A stretch of 64,000 bases of DNA from an uncultured Rhodocyclaceae bacterium (GCA_907163225.1 OU015322.1:62001-126000), one strand, 5' to 3'; shown: positions 18,914 to 27,790, counted from the stretch's first letter. Notes: generated by a model from the letters alone, not told the origin. Numbers and translations: made by a program.

Positions 18914-18925
18914 ATGTCCATGAGG
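18914..18925. repeat. Target-site duplication, right copy
   Basis: An exact repeat of the 12 bp at 17479-17490, immediately outside the right inverted repeat. Confidence 0.9.
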
Positions 18926-19379
18926 GGTTTTAATCCGATTGTCTGGGGGGGCTCACGGCACCCGTCCGTTTACTGATCCGAGGAGCCTGTTCGGCTTTGC
19001 GGAAAGCTATTCCGAATTGCAGAATATGTTGGCAATCGCACGATTTGTCCAAAATAAACGAATGCATATCTCGATACCTGTGCGGTATGTGCAACAGTCG
19101 TAAAAGCCATCAATTGCCAATGGCCAGTCTGCAAATCAACACTGGCTCTTCATGATTTTGAACCTGGCGTCGGCTTTGGCACCGATGAGCGGACGAAATG
19201 GCAGTATGGCAAGTGTGCCAAGGCGACGACAGCGGCTGATAGCTTGTTCGCCAATACTATTTTCGCCATGGCAACTACGCCAGAGGGGGATCTTTGGGTT
19301 GGGAGTTTTGGTGGGGTAGCCCAACCTGCGTCCTGCCAAGCAATTCACTGCAGCATTTGAAATGGTACAGAGGATCGGA
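18926..19379. other. AT-richer gap between the IS and the MarR gene
   Basis: No convincing gene is seen. A leftward 70-codon open frame at 19136-19348 has no start signal or recognisable domain. The first bases after the target duplication must be the former upstream region of the hpaI-type gene. Base composition is lower in GC than the flanks, consistent with a patch of foreign or decaying DNA. Confidence 0.5.
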
Positions 19380-19931
19380 TTATTTGGGCTGTATCCATTC
19401 TCGGCAAATTTTCAGCGATTGATCCCGCGTCAACGTCTCTCCTGTGAGCGCGCACCTGCCGTCATTTCCCTCCGGTAAATAATGTTGGCACTGGTGGCAT
19501 ACGCCAAACGCCTTTTGTCGATTCAGTCGCTGTAAGGCTATCAATATGTTTCGGAGGGCGAGTTCGATATCTTGACGTTTTATTGAAAGACCATTGAGCG
19601 CAAGCTCAAGTTGTTCTGCCCAACTTCCCTTGAGAACTCCTTCTCCTGCTTCGGTAAGCTTGAGATGCACCCGACGGCCGTCACTTGCATCAGATTCCTT
19701 GCGCAGAAACCCCTTTCGTTCAAGCACCGACAAGGACTGCGAAATTGTTCCGCGCGTGACTCCCAGATATTCCGCAACGGCAATGGGCAGATCGCTGTAA
19801 CGGTTCGCATTGGCGAGGTAATGCATCACCTGAACATGAACTGGCAGCAAGCCATGACGGGCCGCATCGTCGCGGATCGACTGTTGAATCAGCGAGCCTA
19901 GGCGCTCTAGTAGAAGAAGTGATGGATCCAT
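19380..19931 (-). CDS. MarR-family regulator with C-terminal four-cysteine module
   Basis: The 183-residue protein's first 140 residues are a MarR winged-helix protein (HTH around YLGVTRGTISQSLSVLERKG, wing DASDGRRVHLKLTEAG). Unlike ordinary MarR proteins it continues into a tail with four cysteines, C-x2-C-x11-C-x15-C (VCHQCQHYL, GRCALTGE, KICREW), which suggests bound zinc, an iron-sulfur cluster or a thiol switch. It is divergent from a CPVC thioredoxin-like gene and cytochrome P460, with a palindromic operator between them, so redox or nitrogen-oxide sensing is a reasonable inference. Confidence 0.85.
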   Translation of the reverse strand: MDPSLLLLERLGSLIQQSIRDDAARHGLLPVHVQVMHYLANANRYSDLPIAVAEYLGVTRGTISQSLSVLERKGFLRKESDASDGRRVHLKLTEAGEGVLKGSWAEQLELALNGLSIKRQDIELALRNILIALQRLNRQKAFGVCHQCQHYLPEGNDGRCALTGETLTRDQSLKICREWIQPK

Positions 19932-19961
19932 GGTTAAAAGTGTATCGCCTCGAAACAGAAG

Positions 19962-20012
19962 TTGACAATATAAATGATTCGACTCTAAACTGAATTTGCA
20001 TCGAGTCGATGC
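19962..20012 (+). promoter_or_regulatory. Promoter and MarR-type operator of the thioredoxin/P460 genes
   Basis: TTGACA (19962-19967) and TAAACT (19986-19991) are spaced 18 bp. Just downstream, GCATCGAGTCGATGC (19998-20012) is a perfect 7-1-7 palindrome. A further TCGACTC half-site overlaps the -10 region. Binding by the divergent MarR protein would repress this promoter. Confidence 0.55.
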
Positions 20013-20042
20013 TAACTATATTCCCCAAACGAGGAGTCATTC

Positions 20043-20276
20043 ATGAAAAACGCTATTTTTTTCCATGCTGGTTGCCCGGTCTGTGTTTCCGCCGAGCAAC
20101 AATTCGTTGACGCCCTGAATCCGGAAAAATACAGGGTTGAAGTCGTTCATTTAGGAAACCAGAAATCTCGTGTTGCTGAAGCCGAAAAGCTTGGTGTCAA
20201 TTCGGTGCCGGCATTGGTTGTCGACGGCATTCCGTTCCACATCAACTTTGGGGCATCGCTGTCTGACCTTAAATAA
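20043..20276 (+). CDS. Thioredoxin-like small protein (CPVC)
   Basis: The 77-residue thioredoxin fold protein has the redox motif CPVC at residues 11-14 and the cis-Pro segment NSVPALVVDG. There is no signal peptide, so it should act in the cytoplasm as a small thiol-disulfide reductant. GAGGAG precedes the ATG. It lies 11 bp upstream of the cytochrome P460 gene and opposite the MarR gene. Confidence 0.8.
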   Translation: MKNAIFFHAGCPVCVSAEQQFVDALNPEKYRVEVVHLGNQKSRVAEAEKLGVNSVPALVVDGIPFHINFGASLSDLK

Positions 20277-20287
20277 GGAGCGAAATC

Positions 20288-20764
20288 ATGAAGAAACTTG
20301 TCCTGGTCGTACTGGGCGTGACAGCCTTGCTTCCTGCAATGGCTGTTGATCATGAAGTGGCATACCCGACGGGATATCGCCAATGGAGCCATGTGAAGAG
20401 CATGGTTATTGAAAAGGATCATGCGCTATTTGCATCTTTTGGCGGTGTACATCATCTCTATGCCAACAAGAAAGCCATGGATGGATACAAGGCTGGCCAT
20501 TTCCCAAACGGTGCCGTGATCGTTTTTGACCTTCTGGAGGCAAACCGCAGTGACGGAGCGATTGTAGAAGGCGATCGAAAGGTGCTGGGAGTCATGCAGA
20601 AGGACGCAAAGAAATTTCCGGCGACGGGAGGCTGGGGTTTTGAAGGGTTTGCCAGCGGCGATAAAACCAAGCGCGTGGTTGGAAAAAATGCCGCTACCGC
20701 TTGCTACGAATGTCATACAGCCCAGAAGGGGCGTGACTTCGTGTTCAGCAGCTTCCGAAACTGA
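20288..20764 (+). CDS. Cytochrome P460 family protein
   Basis: The 158-residue protein has a cleavable signal peptide (MKKLVLVVLGVTALLPAMA) and a single c-type haem site CYECH at 139-143 near the C-terminus. The central GYKAGHFPNGAVIVFDL is typical of the P460 / cytochrome c'-beta family. Members are periplasmic and oxidise hydroxylamine or bind nitric oxide; which applies here cannot be decided by eye. A AAGGAG site precedes the ATG. It is co-transcribed with the CPVC protein. Confidence 0.85.
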   Translation: MKKLVLVVLGVTALLPAMAVDHEVAYPTGYRQWSHVKSMVIEKDHALFASFGGVHHLYANKKAMDGYKAGHFPNGAVIVFDLLEANRSDGAIVEGDRKVLGVMQKDAKKFPATGGWGFEGFASGDKTKRVVGKNAATACYECHTAQKGRDFVFSSFRN

Positions 20765-20769
20765 GACTC

Positions 20770-20812
20770 GATCTTTCCAGAGCAGAGAAAGGGAGACTTG
20801 CTCTGGAAGATC
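20770..20812 (+). terminator. Long hairpin after the P460 gene
   Basis: GATCTT-T-CCAGAGCA pairs with TGCTCTGGAAGATC around a 14-nt loop, starting 6 bp after the stop codon. There is no U-tract, so termination is only inferred. Confidence 0.5.
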
Positions 20813-21105
20813 ACTTGGAAAAATTGATAGTGGACTTCGGCTTTGCGGAGCGGGGAGGTGCGTCTGGCCGGAGGGTTTTTCCATCCAGGCAATTGCGTTT
20901 CCCTACAAGATTCAGGGAAAAAATTATTACCTGAATTTGCCTTATCGGCAGGGGTAATATATGCCGAACGGCTCATTGGCAACGATTCAAATTGAAACAA
21001 TTGGGGTCAATGATCGTTTCGTTCGGCGGGGATGCCTTGGGGTTCCTTGCTGTTCATTCTGCGGTCAACCTGACTGCAGACCAAAAATCAAAAAGGAGAC
21101 AAACC

Positions 21106-22617
21106 ATGGAAATTCATTCGCCCCAATCGTCGAGGCTGCCGCTCCGCTGCCTCAGTGCCGTGATCATGCTGCTTGGTGCTGGTGCTGCGCAGGCTGATCG
21201 GTGCAGCAACCTGATTCAGGCGTTCGGCAGTCAACTAGCCGATGTCACTTGTGTCGATAGCGCCGACCTGACCACTGCCAATCCGGCCACCACGCCAGGT
21301 AACAATTCCTTGCTGGGTCTGCCGCAGCTGGCCTTCACGCCGCAACGAGATCGCGAGACGATCGCGCCAGCCGCTCCCGACCGTACGCCGATCAGTGGCC
21401 CGGTGCCCGGCGTCCAGCTCAATGCCCGCATTGCCAGTGATCCGACCGGCCAGGCCCGCTTCCTGTTGCGTTTGCCGACGAATTGGAATGGTCGCCTCGT
21501 CGTTGCCGGTGCTTCCGGCACGCGCAGCGAATTCAACGGCGATTTCGCCTGGAGTGATTACGTTGTCCAGAAAGGCTATGCCTATGCGTCGCAAAACAAG
21601 GGCGTACTCAACCTGAAACTGAGCGATGCGGCTGATCCGCTGGCTTGCCGTCTAAACCCGACTTCGCCGACTTGGGTGCATTTCTTTGATAATGATCCGG
21701 GTCAGGAATTCACTCGCTGGCGCGATTTCATGGTGCTGGCTTCCAAACTCGCCCACAAAGGCGCCGCGGCTAATTACGGCAAGGCCCCGCGCTACACCTA
21801 CGCGGTTGGCACCTCGAACGGCGGCTACCAGGTACGTCGGGCTGTTGAATCAGCTCCGGAATGGTTCGATGGCGGCGTCGATTGGGAGGGTACGTTTGTC
21901 GATGCCGGCGGCCCGAATCTGTTGACGGATCTGCCGGTGGCCGTTCTCAATTATCCGGACTACGTGGCAGGCGGCATGGATGCAAACGGTACCGCTGCCA
22001 AGAACATTCGGGCGGCTGGCTTTCCATCCGATCTGACCAATGGCGCCACCTCGCTGTGGGCGCTGAATTCTGCCTCTTTCTGGGAAGTGACGCTGTGCCA
22101 ATGGCAGAAGCGCCTGGATCCCACCTACGACACCTATGGCAGCGGCCCGGAAGACTACAACTACATCGCCCGCTTGCCGGTCTCGAATGCCGATGACAAG
22201 GTGGCCGATTTCGCCACTACCGGGCGCATCAAGCGTCCGCTGATCACCGTAGCCGGCACGATGGACGCGTTGCTGCCCATCGATCACCACGCCCGAGCCT
22301 ATGCCCGAAAAGTTGCGGCCAGCGCTGGTGAGCGAATGGACGACGATGATCACGGCCACCGGGGGCGTCATCACCACCATCGTAGTCCGGCCTATCGACT
22401 CTACGAGGTGCAAAATGGCAATCACATTGAGACCTACAAGCTGGCTCTGCCGCAGCTTGAGCTGATCCAGCCGCATGCCCAGCGCGCCTTTGACCTGCTG
22501 GTCGGGTACGTCGAGAAAGGCTCGGTCCTGCCGCCGGATCAATGCATTGGCCGCGGTGCAGCCATTGCCGATGCGCCTGCTCAGCCTGGTCATTGTGCCG
22601 AACTGCTGGCCCCTTGA
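21106..22617 (+). CDS. Secreted alpha/beta hydrolase (tannase/hydroxybutyrate-oligomer hydrolase-like)
   Basis: The 503-residue protein starts at an ATG with AAAAAGGAGA just upstream. A Sec signal peptide (AVIMLLGAGAAQA) is followed by a hydrolase domain with nucleophile elbow GTSNGG near residue 235 and a late AGTMDALLPIDHH segment that could supply the acid and histidine. The family resembles tannase/feruloyl esterase and 3-hydroxybutyrate-oligomer hydrolases; the substrate is undecided. An Asp/His-rich insertion (DDDDHGHRGRHHHHR) late in the protein could bind metal. A strong terminator follows. Confidence 0.7.
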   Translation: MEIHSPQSSRLPLRCLSAVIMLLGAGAAQADRCSNLIQAFGSQLADVTCVDSADLTTANPATTPGNNSLLGLPQLAFTPQRDRETIAPAAPDRTPISGPVPGVQLNARIASDPTGQARFLLRLPTNWNGRLVVAGASGTRSEFNGDFAWSDYVVQKGYAYASQNKGVLNLKLSDAADPLACRLNPTSPTWVHFFDNDPGQEFTRWRDFMVLASKLAHKGAAANYGKAPRYTYAVGTSNGGYQVRRAVESAPEWFDGGVDWEGTFVDAGGPNLLTDLPVAVLNYPDYVAGGMDANGTAAKNIRAAGFPSDLTNGATSLWALNSASFWEVTLCQWQKRLDPTYDTYGSGPEDYNYIARLPVSNADDKVADFATTGRIKRPLITVAGTMDALLPIDHHARAYARKVAASAGERMDDDDHGHRGRHHHHRSPAYRLYEVQNGNHIETYKLALPQLELIQPHAQRAFDLLVGYVEKGSVLPPDQCIGRGAAIADAPAQPGHCAELLAP

Positions 22618-22653
22618 TGCGTAGCTGATTCACGCTGTCGCTGCATCTCAACG

Positions 22654-22687
22654 ACGCTTCCATCCTCGTGATGGAAGCGTTTTTTTT
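22654..22687 (+). terminator. Rho-independent terminator
   Basis: ACGCTTCCATC pairs with GATGGAAGCGT around CTCGT, then eight Ts, 36 bp after the hydrolase stop. Confidence 0.95.
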
Positions 22688-22763
22688 ATGTTGAAGTCAT
22701 ATTTGTTTCACCGAAAGGTAACAGCAAACGATTAAATTTGCCGCTTCAGGCAGGGGGAGAGCT

Positions 22764-23069
22764 ATGACGCGTGATGAAATGATCAGTTTGCTCGTGCTTG
22801 ATCGTCTGGAATATCGGGACGATCACGCACGCTATGTGCATCTGCAAAAGATGCTGGAAAATGGCTTTCGTGGTTTCAGAAAGCTGTCGGACAAGGAGCT
22901 GGCCGCCGAGATTCGCGAGCTTGGGCTGAATGGCGGCCCGAAAGACGACATTGCCGACGACGTTGATGACGGACTTGATGCCTTTGTCGACGATGATCAC
23001 CTGTTTGATTCGAGTCTTGTCGTTGGCCACGCAATCAACTTGAAGCAGTCCGGGGATTATTCGCAGTAG
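22764..23069 (+). CDS. Small acidic hypothetical protein
   Basis: The 101-residue protein has a GGGGGAG ribosome binding site. The first half is helical and charged (MTRDEMISLLVLDRLEYRDD, FRKLSDKELAAEIRELGL); the second has an acidic run (DDIADDVDDGLDAFVDDDH). No family is recognised. It lies between two secreted hydrolase genes but has no signal peptide. Confidence 0.6.
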   Translation: MTRDEMISLLVLDRLEYRDDHARYVHLQKMLENGFRGFRKLSDKELAAEIRELGLNGGPKDDIADDVDDGLDAFVDDDHLFDSSLVVGHAINLKQSGDYSQ

Positions 23070-23123
23070 CTTCGGGCGCGAGATATCTTTGCCGAAAACA
23101 TGGCCTGGACGTGCTTTAAATAC

Positions 23124-23155
23124 TTCCGGAAATTTCTCTGACATTTTCCGGAAAT
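23124..23155. promoter_or_regulatory. Two palindromic TTCCGGAAAT sites 22 bp apart
   Basis: TTCCGGAAAT occurs at 23124-23133 and 23146-23155, exactly two helical turns apart and 60-90 bp before phoD. Direct repetition with 22-bp phasing suggests an activator or repressor site. The words do not match the Pho box consensus I know. Confidence 0.45.
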
Positions 23156-23213
23156 GCTGACGTAATCAGCTTTCGCTAGGCTTTGGGGTATTCCAACTAC
23201 CCTCTTGGCCGCC

Positions 23214-24956
23214 ATGACCGCTCGCACTCCGACCCTCCGTCGCCGCTTTCCCCGTAATTTCGCTGTAGGCAGTGCTGTCGTATCCGGCAGCGCCCTGTTG
23301 CCGCTCCGTGCGATGGCTGATGTCGAAACGGGCGGAGTCCTGTCAAGCAAGGAACTTGATAACTTGTCGCAACGCTTCAAGGTCAGTTTCGAGCACGGCG
23401 TTGCCAGTGGCGACCCGCTGGCCCGCAAGGTCATCATCTGGACTCGCGTGACCAGCGAGCGCGCCGGCTTCGTTCCAGTCAAGTGGGAAGTGGCGCTTGA
23501 TGCCGCCTTCCGTAATCTTGTTCGCGCCGGCATCGCGCTGACCGACAGCAAGAAGGATCACACCGTCAAAGTCGATGTCAGCGGCCTGAAGCCGGATACG
23601 GTTTATCACTATCGCTTCGCGGTTGGCCGCACGGTATCGCCGGCCGGACGCACCCGCACCTTGCCGGTCGGGAATGTGGCCCAAGTCAAGCTCGCTGTCT
23701 TTACATGTTCCAATTTCCCGGCTGGTTATTTCCACGCCTACCGCGAAGCGGCAAAGATGGAAGGCATCCATGCTGCCGTCCATCTGGGCGACTACATTTA
23801 CGAATACGGCCGCGATGGCTACGCGTCGACTGATGCCGCCGCCATGGGCCGGGAAGTGCTGCCGGCCGGCGAACTGCTGACGCTGGACGACTACCGCCAG
23901 CGTTACGCCCAGTACCACACCGATGCCGACCTGCAGGCCGTGCATGCCGCCATGCCTTTTATCAACGTCTGGGATGATCACGAGATCGCCAACGACACCT
24001 GGAAGGATGGTGCCGAGAACCACGACCCGGCCACCGAGGGCGAATTCACGGCTCGTCGCGCCGCCGCCCTGCAGGCTTTCCACGAATGGCTGCCAATTCG
24101 CACGCCGGACCCGCGTCGACCGCAGCAGATCAACCGCAGCTTCGCCTTCGGCAACCTGCTGGCGCTGCACATGCTCGATACCCGCGTTATCGCCCGCGAC
24201 CAGCAACTTGAATACGCCAATTATTTCGGTGCCGGCGGCAGCTTTGACGTTGCCCGCTTTGCCGCCGATCTGGCCGATACCGATCGTCAGTTGCTCGGCG
24301 CCGAACAACTGCTCTGGCTGCAACAGCAACTCGCCGCTTCTGGCGCCACCTGGCAGGTACTCGGCCAGCAGATCCTGATGGGCCGCATGAACATTCCGGC
24401 ACCGCTGGTGCTCGGCCAGATCAGCTTCTCCGCCTACTCCGCACTGGTCTACAAGGCGCAGACGGCACCCGCCACGCTGACCCCGCAGGAGCAATACATC
24501 CTCGCCCAGCCGGCCATTCCCTACAACCTCGATGCCTGGGACGGCTACGCCATGGCCCGCGAAACCGTGCTAGCCATAAGCAAGGCGCTCGACAAGAACC
24601 TCGTCGTGCTGGCCGGCGACACGCACAACGCATGGGCAAGTGATCTGCTGGACTACCAGGGCAACACGATTGGCGTCGAGTTCGCCGCCGCATCGATTTC
24701 CTCGCCGGGCTTTGAGGAGTATTTTCCGACAGAAAACCCGCTTGCCGTGGCGGCCGGGCTGGAGGCTATTATCGGCCCCCTCAAGTACGCCAATACGGGC
24801 AACCGTGGCTACATGGTGGTCACCGCCACGCCGGGCGAATGCCGCGCCGACTGGCATTACGTCAGCACGGTCAAGGCGGAGGACTACACGATGCTGGCCG
24901 GCAAGTCGCTGCGTACGCTGCCTGGTGTTGCCAATCGCCGGCTGATGCCTGTGTGA
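23214..24956 (+). CDS. phoD: Alkaline phosphatase/phosphodiesterase, PhoD family
   Basis: The 580-residue protein starts at the ATG at 23214; an upstream in-frame TTG at 23205 is less likely. An Arg-rich N-terminus (LRRRFPRNFAVGSAV) resembles a Tat signal. The PhoD core follows: FEHGVASGDPLARKVIIWTR, VHLGDYIYEYG, INVWDDHEIANDTWKDGAE and VLAGDTHNAWAS. PhoD enzymes are secreted Fe/Ca-dependent phosphatases acting on phosphomono- and diesters. Together with phoX downstream this forms an organic-phosphate scavenging locus. Confidence 0.92.
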   Translation: MTARTPTLRRRFPRNFAVGSAVVSGSALLPLRAMADVETGGVLSSKELDNLSQRFKVSFEHGVASGDPLARKVIIWTRVTSERAGFVPVKWEVALDAAFRNLVRAGIALTDSKKDHTVKVDVSGLKPDTVYHYRFAVGRTVSPAGRTRTLPVGNVAQVKLAVFTCSNFPAGYFHAYREAAKMEGIHAAVHLGDYIYEYGRDGYASTDAAAMGREVLPAGELLTLDDYRQRYAQYHTDADLQAVHAAMPFINVWDDHEIANDTWKDGAENHDPATEGEFTARRAAALQAFHEWLPIRTPDPRRPQQINRSFAFGNLLALHMLDTRVIARDQQLEYANYFGAGGSFDVARFAADLADTDRQLLGAEQLLWLQQQLAASGATWQVLGQQILMGRMNIPAPLVLGQISFSAYSALVYKAQTAPATLTPQEQYILAQPAIPYNLDAWDGYAMARETVLAISKALDKNLVVLAGDTHNAWASDLLDYQGNTIGVEFAAASISSPGFEEYFPTENPLAVAAGLEAIIGPLKYANTGNRGYMVVTATPGECRADWHYVSTVKAEDYTMLAGKSLRTLPGVANRRLMPV

Positions 24957-25569
24957 GTGAAAAAACATCCGCCTGATCCTTCAAACCCGGGTGAGTCCCC
25001 AGGCAAAACTGGGGGGTTACCTCAATTATTTTGGCTACGTGCGCAGTCGTACTTGACTAATTTGGCCTGGGTCAAGCAACCCGGGTAGAAAGTGTTCATC
25101 CTCTTCGAGGCCGCGATGCGGCAGGCACGCCAACGTCGTGTTCGAGCACGGGGAGCAGCAAGGCGTGCCGATTCGTTGAGCCTGCTGCTGATTTCTATTT
25201 TGGCCGATATTTCCGGTTGACCGTGGAGTTCCAGCTGCTGGCGTCGTTGGGTCGGCGGATTTTGTTTTTCAGCGTCATTTGGTGCGGACTACCTTGCTGG
25301 TCGTCCGAATCTTCTTTCCGGGGATTCCTACAATCACCATCATCCTGGTGTGACAGCAAACGTATCCGCGAAGCCTTTATGTAGTGCGAACGGATCATTG
25401 AGCATTAATTTTCGTGAAATGATCGGGTAATAATTATTGCCGAGAATCAAAATTGTATAGCCACGCCAATGGATTTTCCCGGTTTGAATCGGCTCATTGG
25501 TGACGCCATGGTCCCGCCCCCCCCCCACCCGACGAGAGATGGTCGAGTCACAATTTTGAGAGGAATGTC
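24957..25569. other. 613-bp gap between phoD and phoX
   Basis: No gene is supported. Contents: a CCCCAG-GCAAAA-CTGGGG hairpin (24997-25014) that may end phoD transcription, one copy of the dispersed CGGTCAACCG motif (25190-25225), an AT-rich stretch around 25400-25480 that may hold the phoX promoter, and a run of ten Cs near 25518. I found no convincing Pho box. Confidence 0.6.
25190..25225 (-). repeat. Dispersed motif, copy 7
   Basis: Full-length match, almost identical to copy 2 over 36 bp; intergenic, phoD-phoX. Confidence 0.92.
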
Positions 25570-27729
25570 ATGAAAGGCAGTAAGCATCCAAGGAACGATC
25601 TGACGATCAATCCATCAGGCAACGAATCGATCATCGATGTCATCGGCCGCGTCGAAGTCAGTCGCCGCCGCTTCATCCAGGGGTCGGCCAGCGCCGGTGC
25701 GCTGGCGGCTGCCGGTGGCCTGACCCTGTCCGGTATCGTCGGTACCGTTGAGGCAGCCGTGGCTGCTCCGGTGGTGGGTATCGGTTTCGAAAGCATCCCG
25801 CCCAGCCTGGCGCCGGTTGCCGACAAGGTCACCGTGCCGGCCGGTCATACCGTCAAGTCCCTGGTTTCCTGGGGCGATCCGATCATGCCGGGGGCTGCTG
25901 CCTACAAGGCTGATGCCAGCAATACCGCTGCCGAGCAGGCCATGCAGTACGGCATGCACACCGACGGCATGCATTTCTTCCCCTTCCCGAGCCGTGGCCA
26001 GGTCCTCAACGACCGTGGCATCCTTTGTGCCAACAACGAATACACCCACGAAGAAATTCTCTTCCCGGACGGTCAGGGCGGCGCTGGCTACAGTATCGAG
26101 AAGTGCCGCAAGTCGCAGGCCGCGCATGGTGTTTCGATCACCGAAGTCCGCCGCATCAACGGTAACTGGAGTGTCGTCAAGAGCTCCATCTACGGCCGTC
26201 GGCTGACCGCCAACACGCCGATGCGCATCGCCGGCCCGGCCGCCGGTCACGCCCTGATGAAGACAAAGGAGTTCAACATCGCGCCGACCGGCTCAGTCGT
26301 CACCGGCAACAGCACCGACGGCTTCAAGGCTTTCGGCACCATCAACAACTGCGCCAACGGCATTACGCCGTGGGGAACCTACCTGACCTGCGAAGAAAAC
26401 TGGAACGGCAACTTCGGCGCCAACGCCGCTCTGCCGGCTGTTAGCACCGAAGCCGGCAAGCTCTACAACCGTTACGGCGTCACCGCCGCCGGTTTTGGTT
26501 ATCGCTGGCACACCGTCGATCCGCGCTTCGACCTCGCGGTCAACCCGAACGAGACCAACCACTTCGGCTGGGTTGTCGAAGTCGACCCGACGGATCCGAA
26601 GAGCGTCCCCGTCAAGCGCACCGCACTCGGCCGCATCAAGCACGAGAGCGCCCAATACGTCGTTGACCGTGCCCAGAACCTCGCCTTCTACATGGGTGAT
26701 GACGAAAAGAACGAGTACATCTACAAGTTCGTCTGTACCGACAAGTACAACCCGGGCAACCGTGCCGCCAACCGCGATCTGCTCGACCATGGCACGCTCT
26801 ACGTCGCCCGCTTCAATGCCGATCTGAGCGGCACCTGGCTGCCGCTGACGCCGGACAGCATCGGCCTCGATGGCGTTGCCTTGCGCGACAACCCGAACTT
26901 TGCCGGGGCCGACGATGCCGAAGTGCAGGCCAAGATCCTGATCAAGACCCGCATGGCGGCCGATGCCCTGGGCGCCACGATGATGGATCGTCCGGAATGG
27001 ACCGGCGCCCGTCCGCGTCTCAACGGGAACGACGAGATCGAGATCTACTGCACGCTGACCAACAATGATCGCCGTGGCACGACGACCGCCTCGGTCAACA
27101 AGGCCGATGGTTCGACGACGGCTGCTTCCGCCCGGCCGCCGGTCGATACGGCCAACCCGCGTGAAGACAATCGCTACGGCCACATCATCCGCTGGCGCGA
27201 AGCCGGCCAGTCGGTGCTCGCCACCGAGTTCAACTGGGACATTTTCGTTCAGTGCGGCGACACCGCGACGACCAAGACGGCCAAGCCGACCAACGACTAC
27301 AAGGGCAACATCAACGACGATCCGAACGGCTCGGCCGACATCGGCGCGCCGGATGGCCTGTGGTTCGACTGGTTCGGCCGCCTCTGGGTGCAGACCGATC
27401 AGGCCGGCAACGGCAGTGGCGACTGGATCAACATCGGCGCCAACAGCCTGTCCTGTGCTGACCCGGTGAGCAAGGAGTTCCGTCGCTTCCTGACCGGCCC
27501 GAACAAGTGCGAAGTAACCGGCATCACCATGACGCCGGATGGCAAGACCCTGTTCGTCGGCATCCAGCACCCGGGCGAAGACGCCACGGCCGCCAACCCG
27601 ACCGCGCTGTCCAACTGGCCGGCCAGCCAGTGGGCGACGCGTGCCGACGGCACCCCGTTGCCCGGCGGCCGTCCGCGTAGCGGCGTCGTGGTCATCACCA
27701 AGGACGACGGAGGCATCGTCGGCGCCTGA
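25570..27729 (+). CDS. phoX: PhoX family phosphatase (DUF839)
   Basis: The 719-residue protein has a Tat signal at residues 31-60 (SRRRFIQGSASAGALAAAGG). The PhoX/DUF839 body shows GITPWGTYLTCEENWNGNF, FGWVVEVDPTDP, YMGDDEKNEYIYKFV and the late PDGLWFDWFGRLWVQTD. PhoX enzymes are Ca/Fe-dependent alkaline phosphatases exported folded via Tat. GAGAGGAA precedes the ATG. A hairpin (27743-27763) separates it from the PEP-CTERM gene, which it may precede in one transcript. Confidence 0.93.
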   Translation: MKGSKHPRNDLTINPSGNESIIDVIGRVEVSRRRFIQGSASAGALAAAGGLTLSGIVGTVEAAVAAPVVGIGFESIPPSLAPVADKVTVPAGHTVKSLVSWGDPIMPGAAAYKADASNTAAEQAMQYGMHTDGMHFFPFPSRGQVLNDRGILCANNEYTHEEILFPDGQGGAGYSIEKCRKSQAAHGVSITEVRRINGNWSVVKSSIYGRRLTANTPMRIAGPAAGHALMKTKEFNIAPTGSVVTGNSTDGFKAFGTINNCANGITPWGTYLTCEENWNGNFGANAALPAVSTEAGKLYNRYGVTAAGFGYRWHTVDPRFDLAVNPNETNHFGWVVEVDPTDPKSVPVKRTALGRIKHESAQYVVDRAQNLAFYMGDDEKNEYIYKFVCTDKYNPGNRAANRDLLDHGTLYVARFNADLSGTWLPLTPDSIGLDGVALRDNPNFAGADDAEVQAKILIKTRMAADALGATMMDRPEWTGARPRLNGNDEIEIYCTLTNNDRRGTTTASVNKADGSTTAASARPPVDTANPREDNRYGHIIRWREAGQSVLATEFNWDIFVQCGDTATTKTAKPTNDYKGNINDDPNGSADIGAPDGLWFDWFGRLWVQTDQAGNGSGDWINIGANSLSCADPVSKEFRRFLTGPNKCEVTGITMTPDGKTLFVGIQHPGEDATAANPTALSNWPASQWATRADGTPLPGGRPRSGVVVITKDDGGIVGA

Positions 27730-27742
27730 TAGACGCGAGACC

Positions 27743-27763
27743 CTCCCGGCAGGGCGCCGGGAG
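27743..27763 (+). other. Intergenic hairpin after phoX
   Basis: CTCCCGGC pairs with GCCGGGAG around a 5-nt loop and lacks a U-tract; it may tune expression between phoX and the next gene. Confidence 0.4.
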
Positions 27764-27790
27764 TGATCGATACAACGAAAGGAATTTGAA

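Noticed and set aside
19136-19348. 70-codon leftward ORF after the IS
   Set aside because: No ribosome binding site, no domain, and located in a decayed gap.
21062-21071. CGGTCAACCT upstream of the secreted hydrolase
   Set aside because: One core mismatch and no directly following A-tract; may be a decayed copy but is not counted.
24997-25014. Riboswitch upstream of phoX
   Set aside because: Only a simple hairpin right after phoD is present; no conserved riboswitch core was seen.
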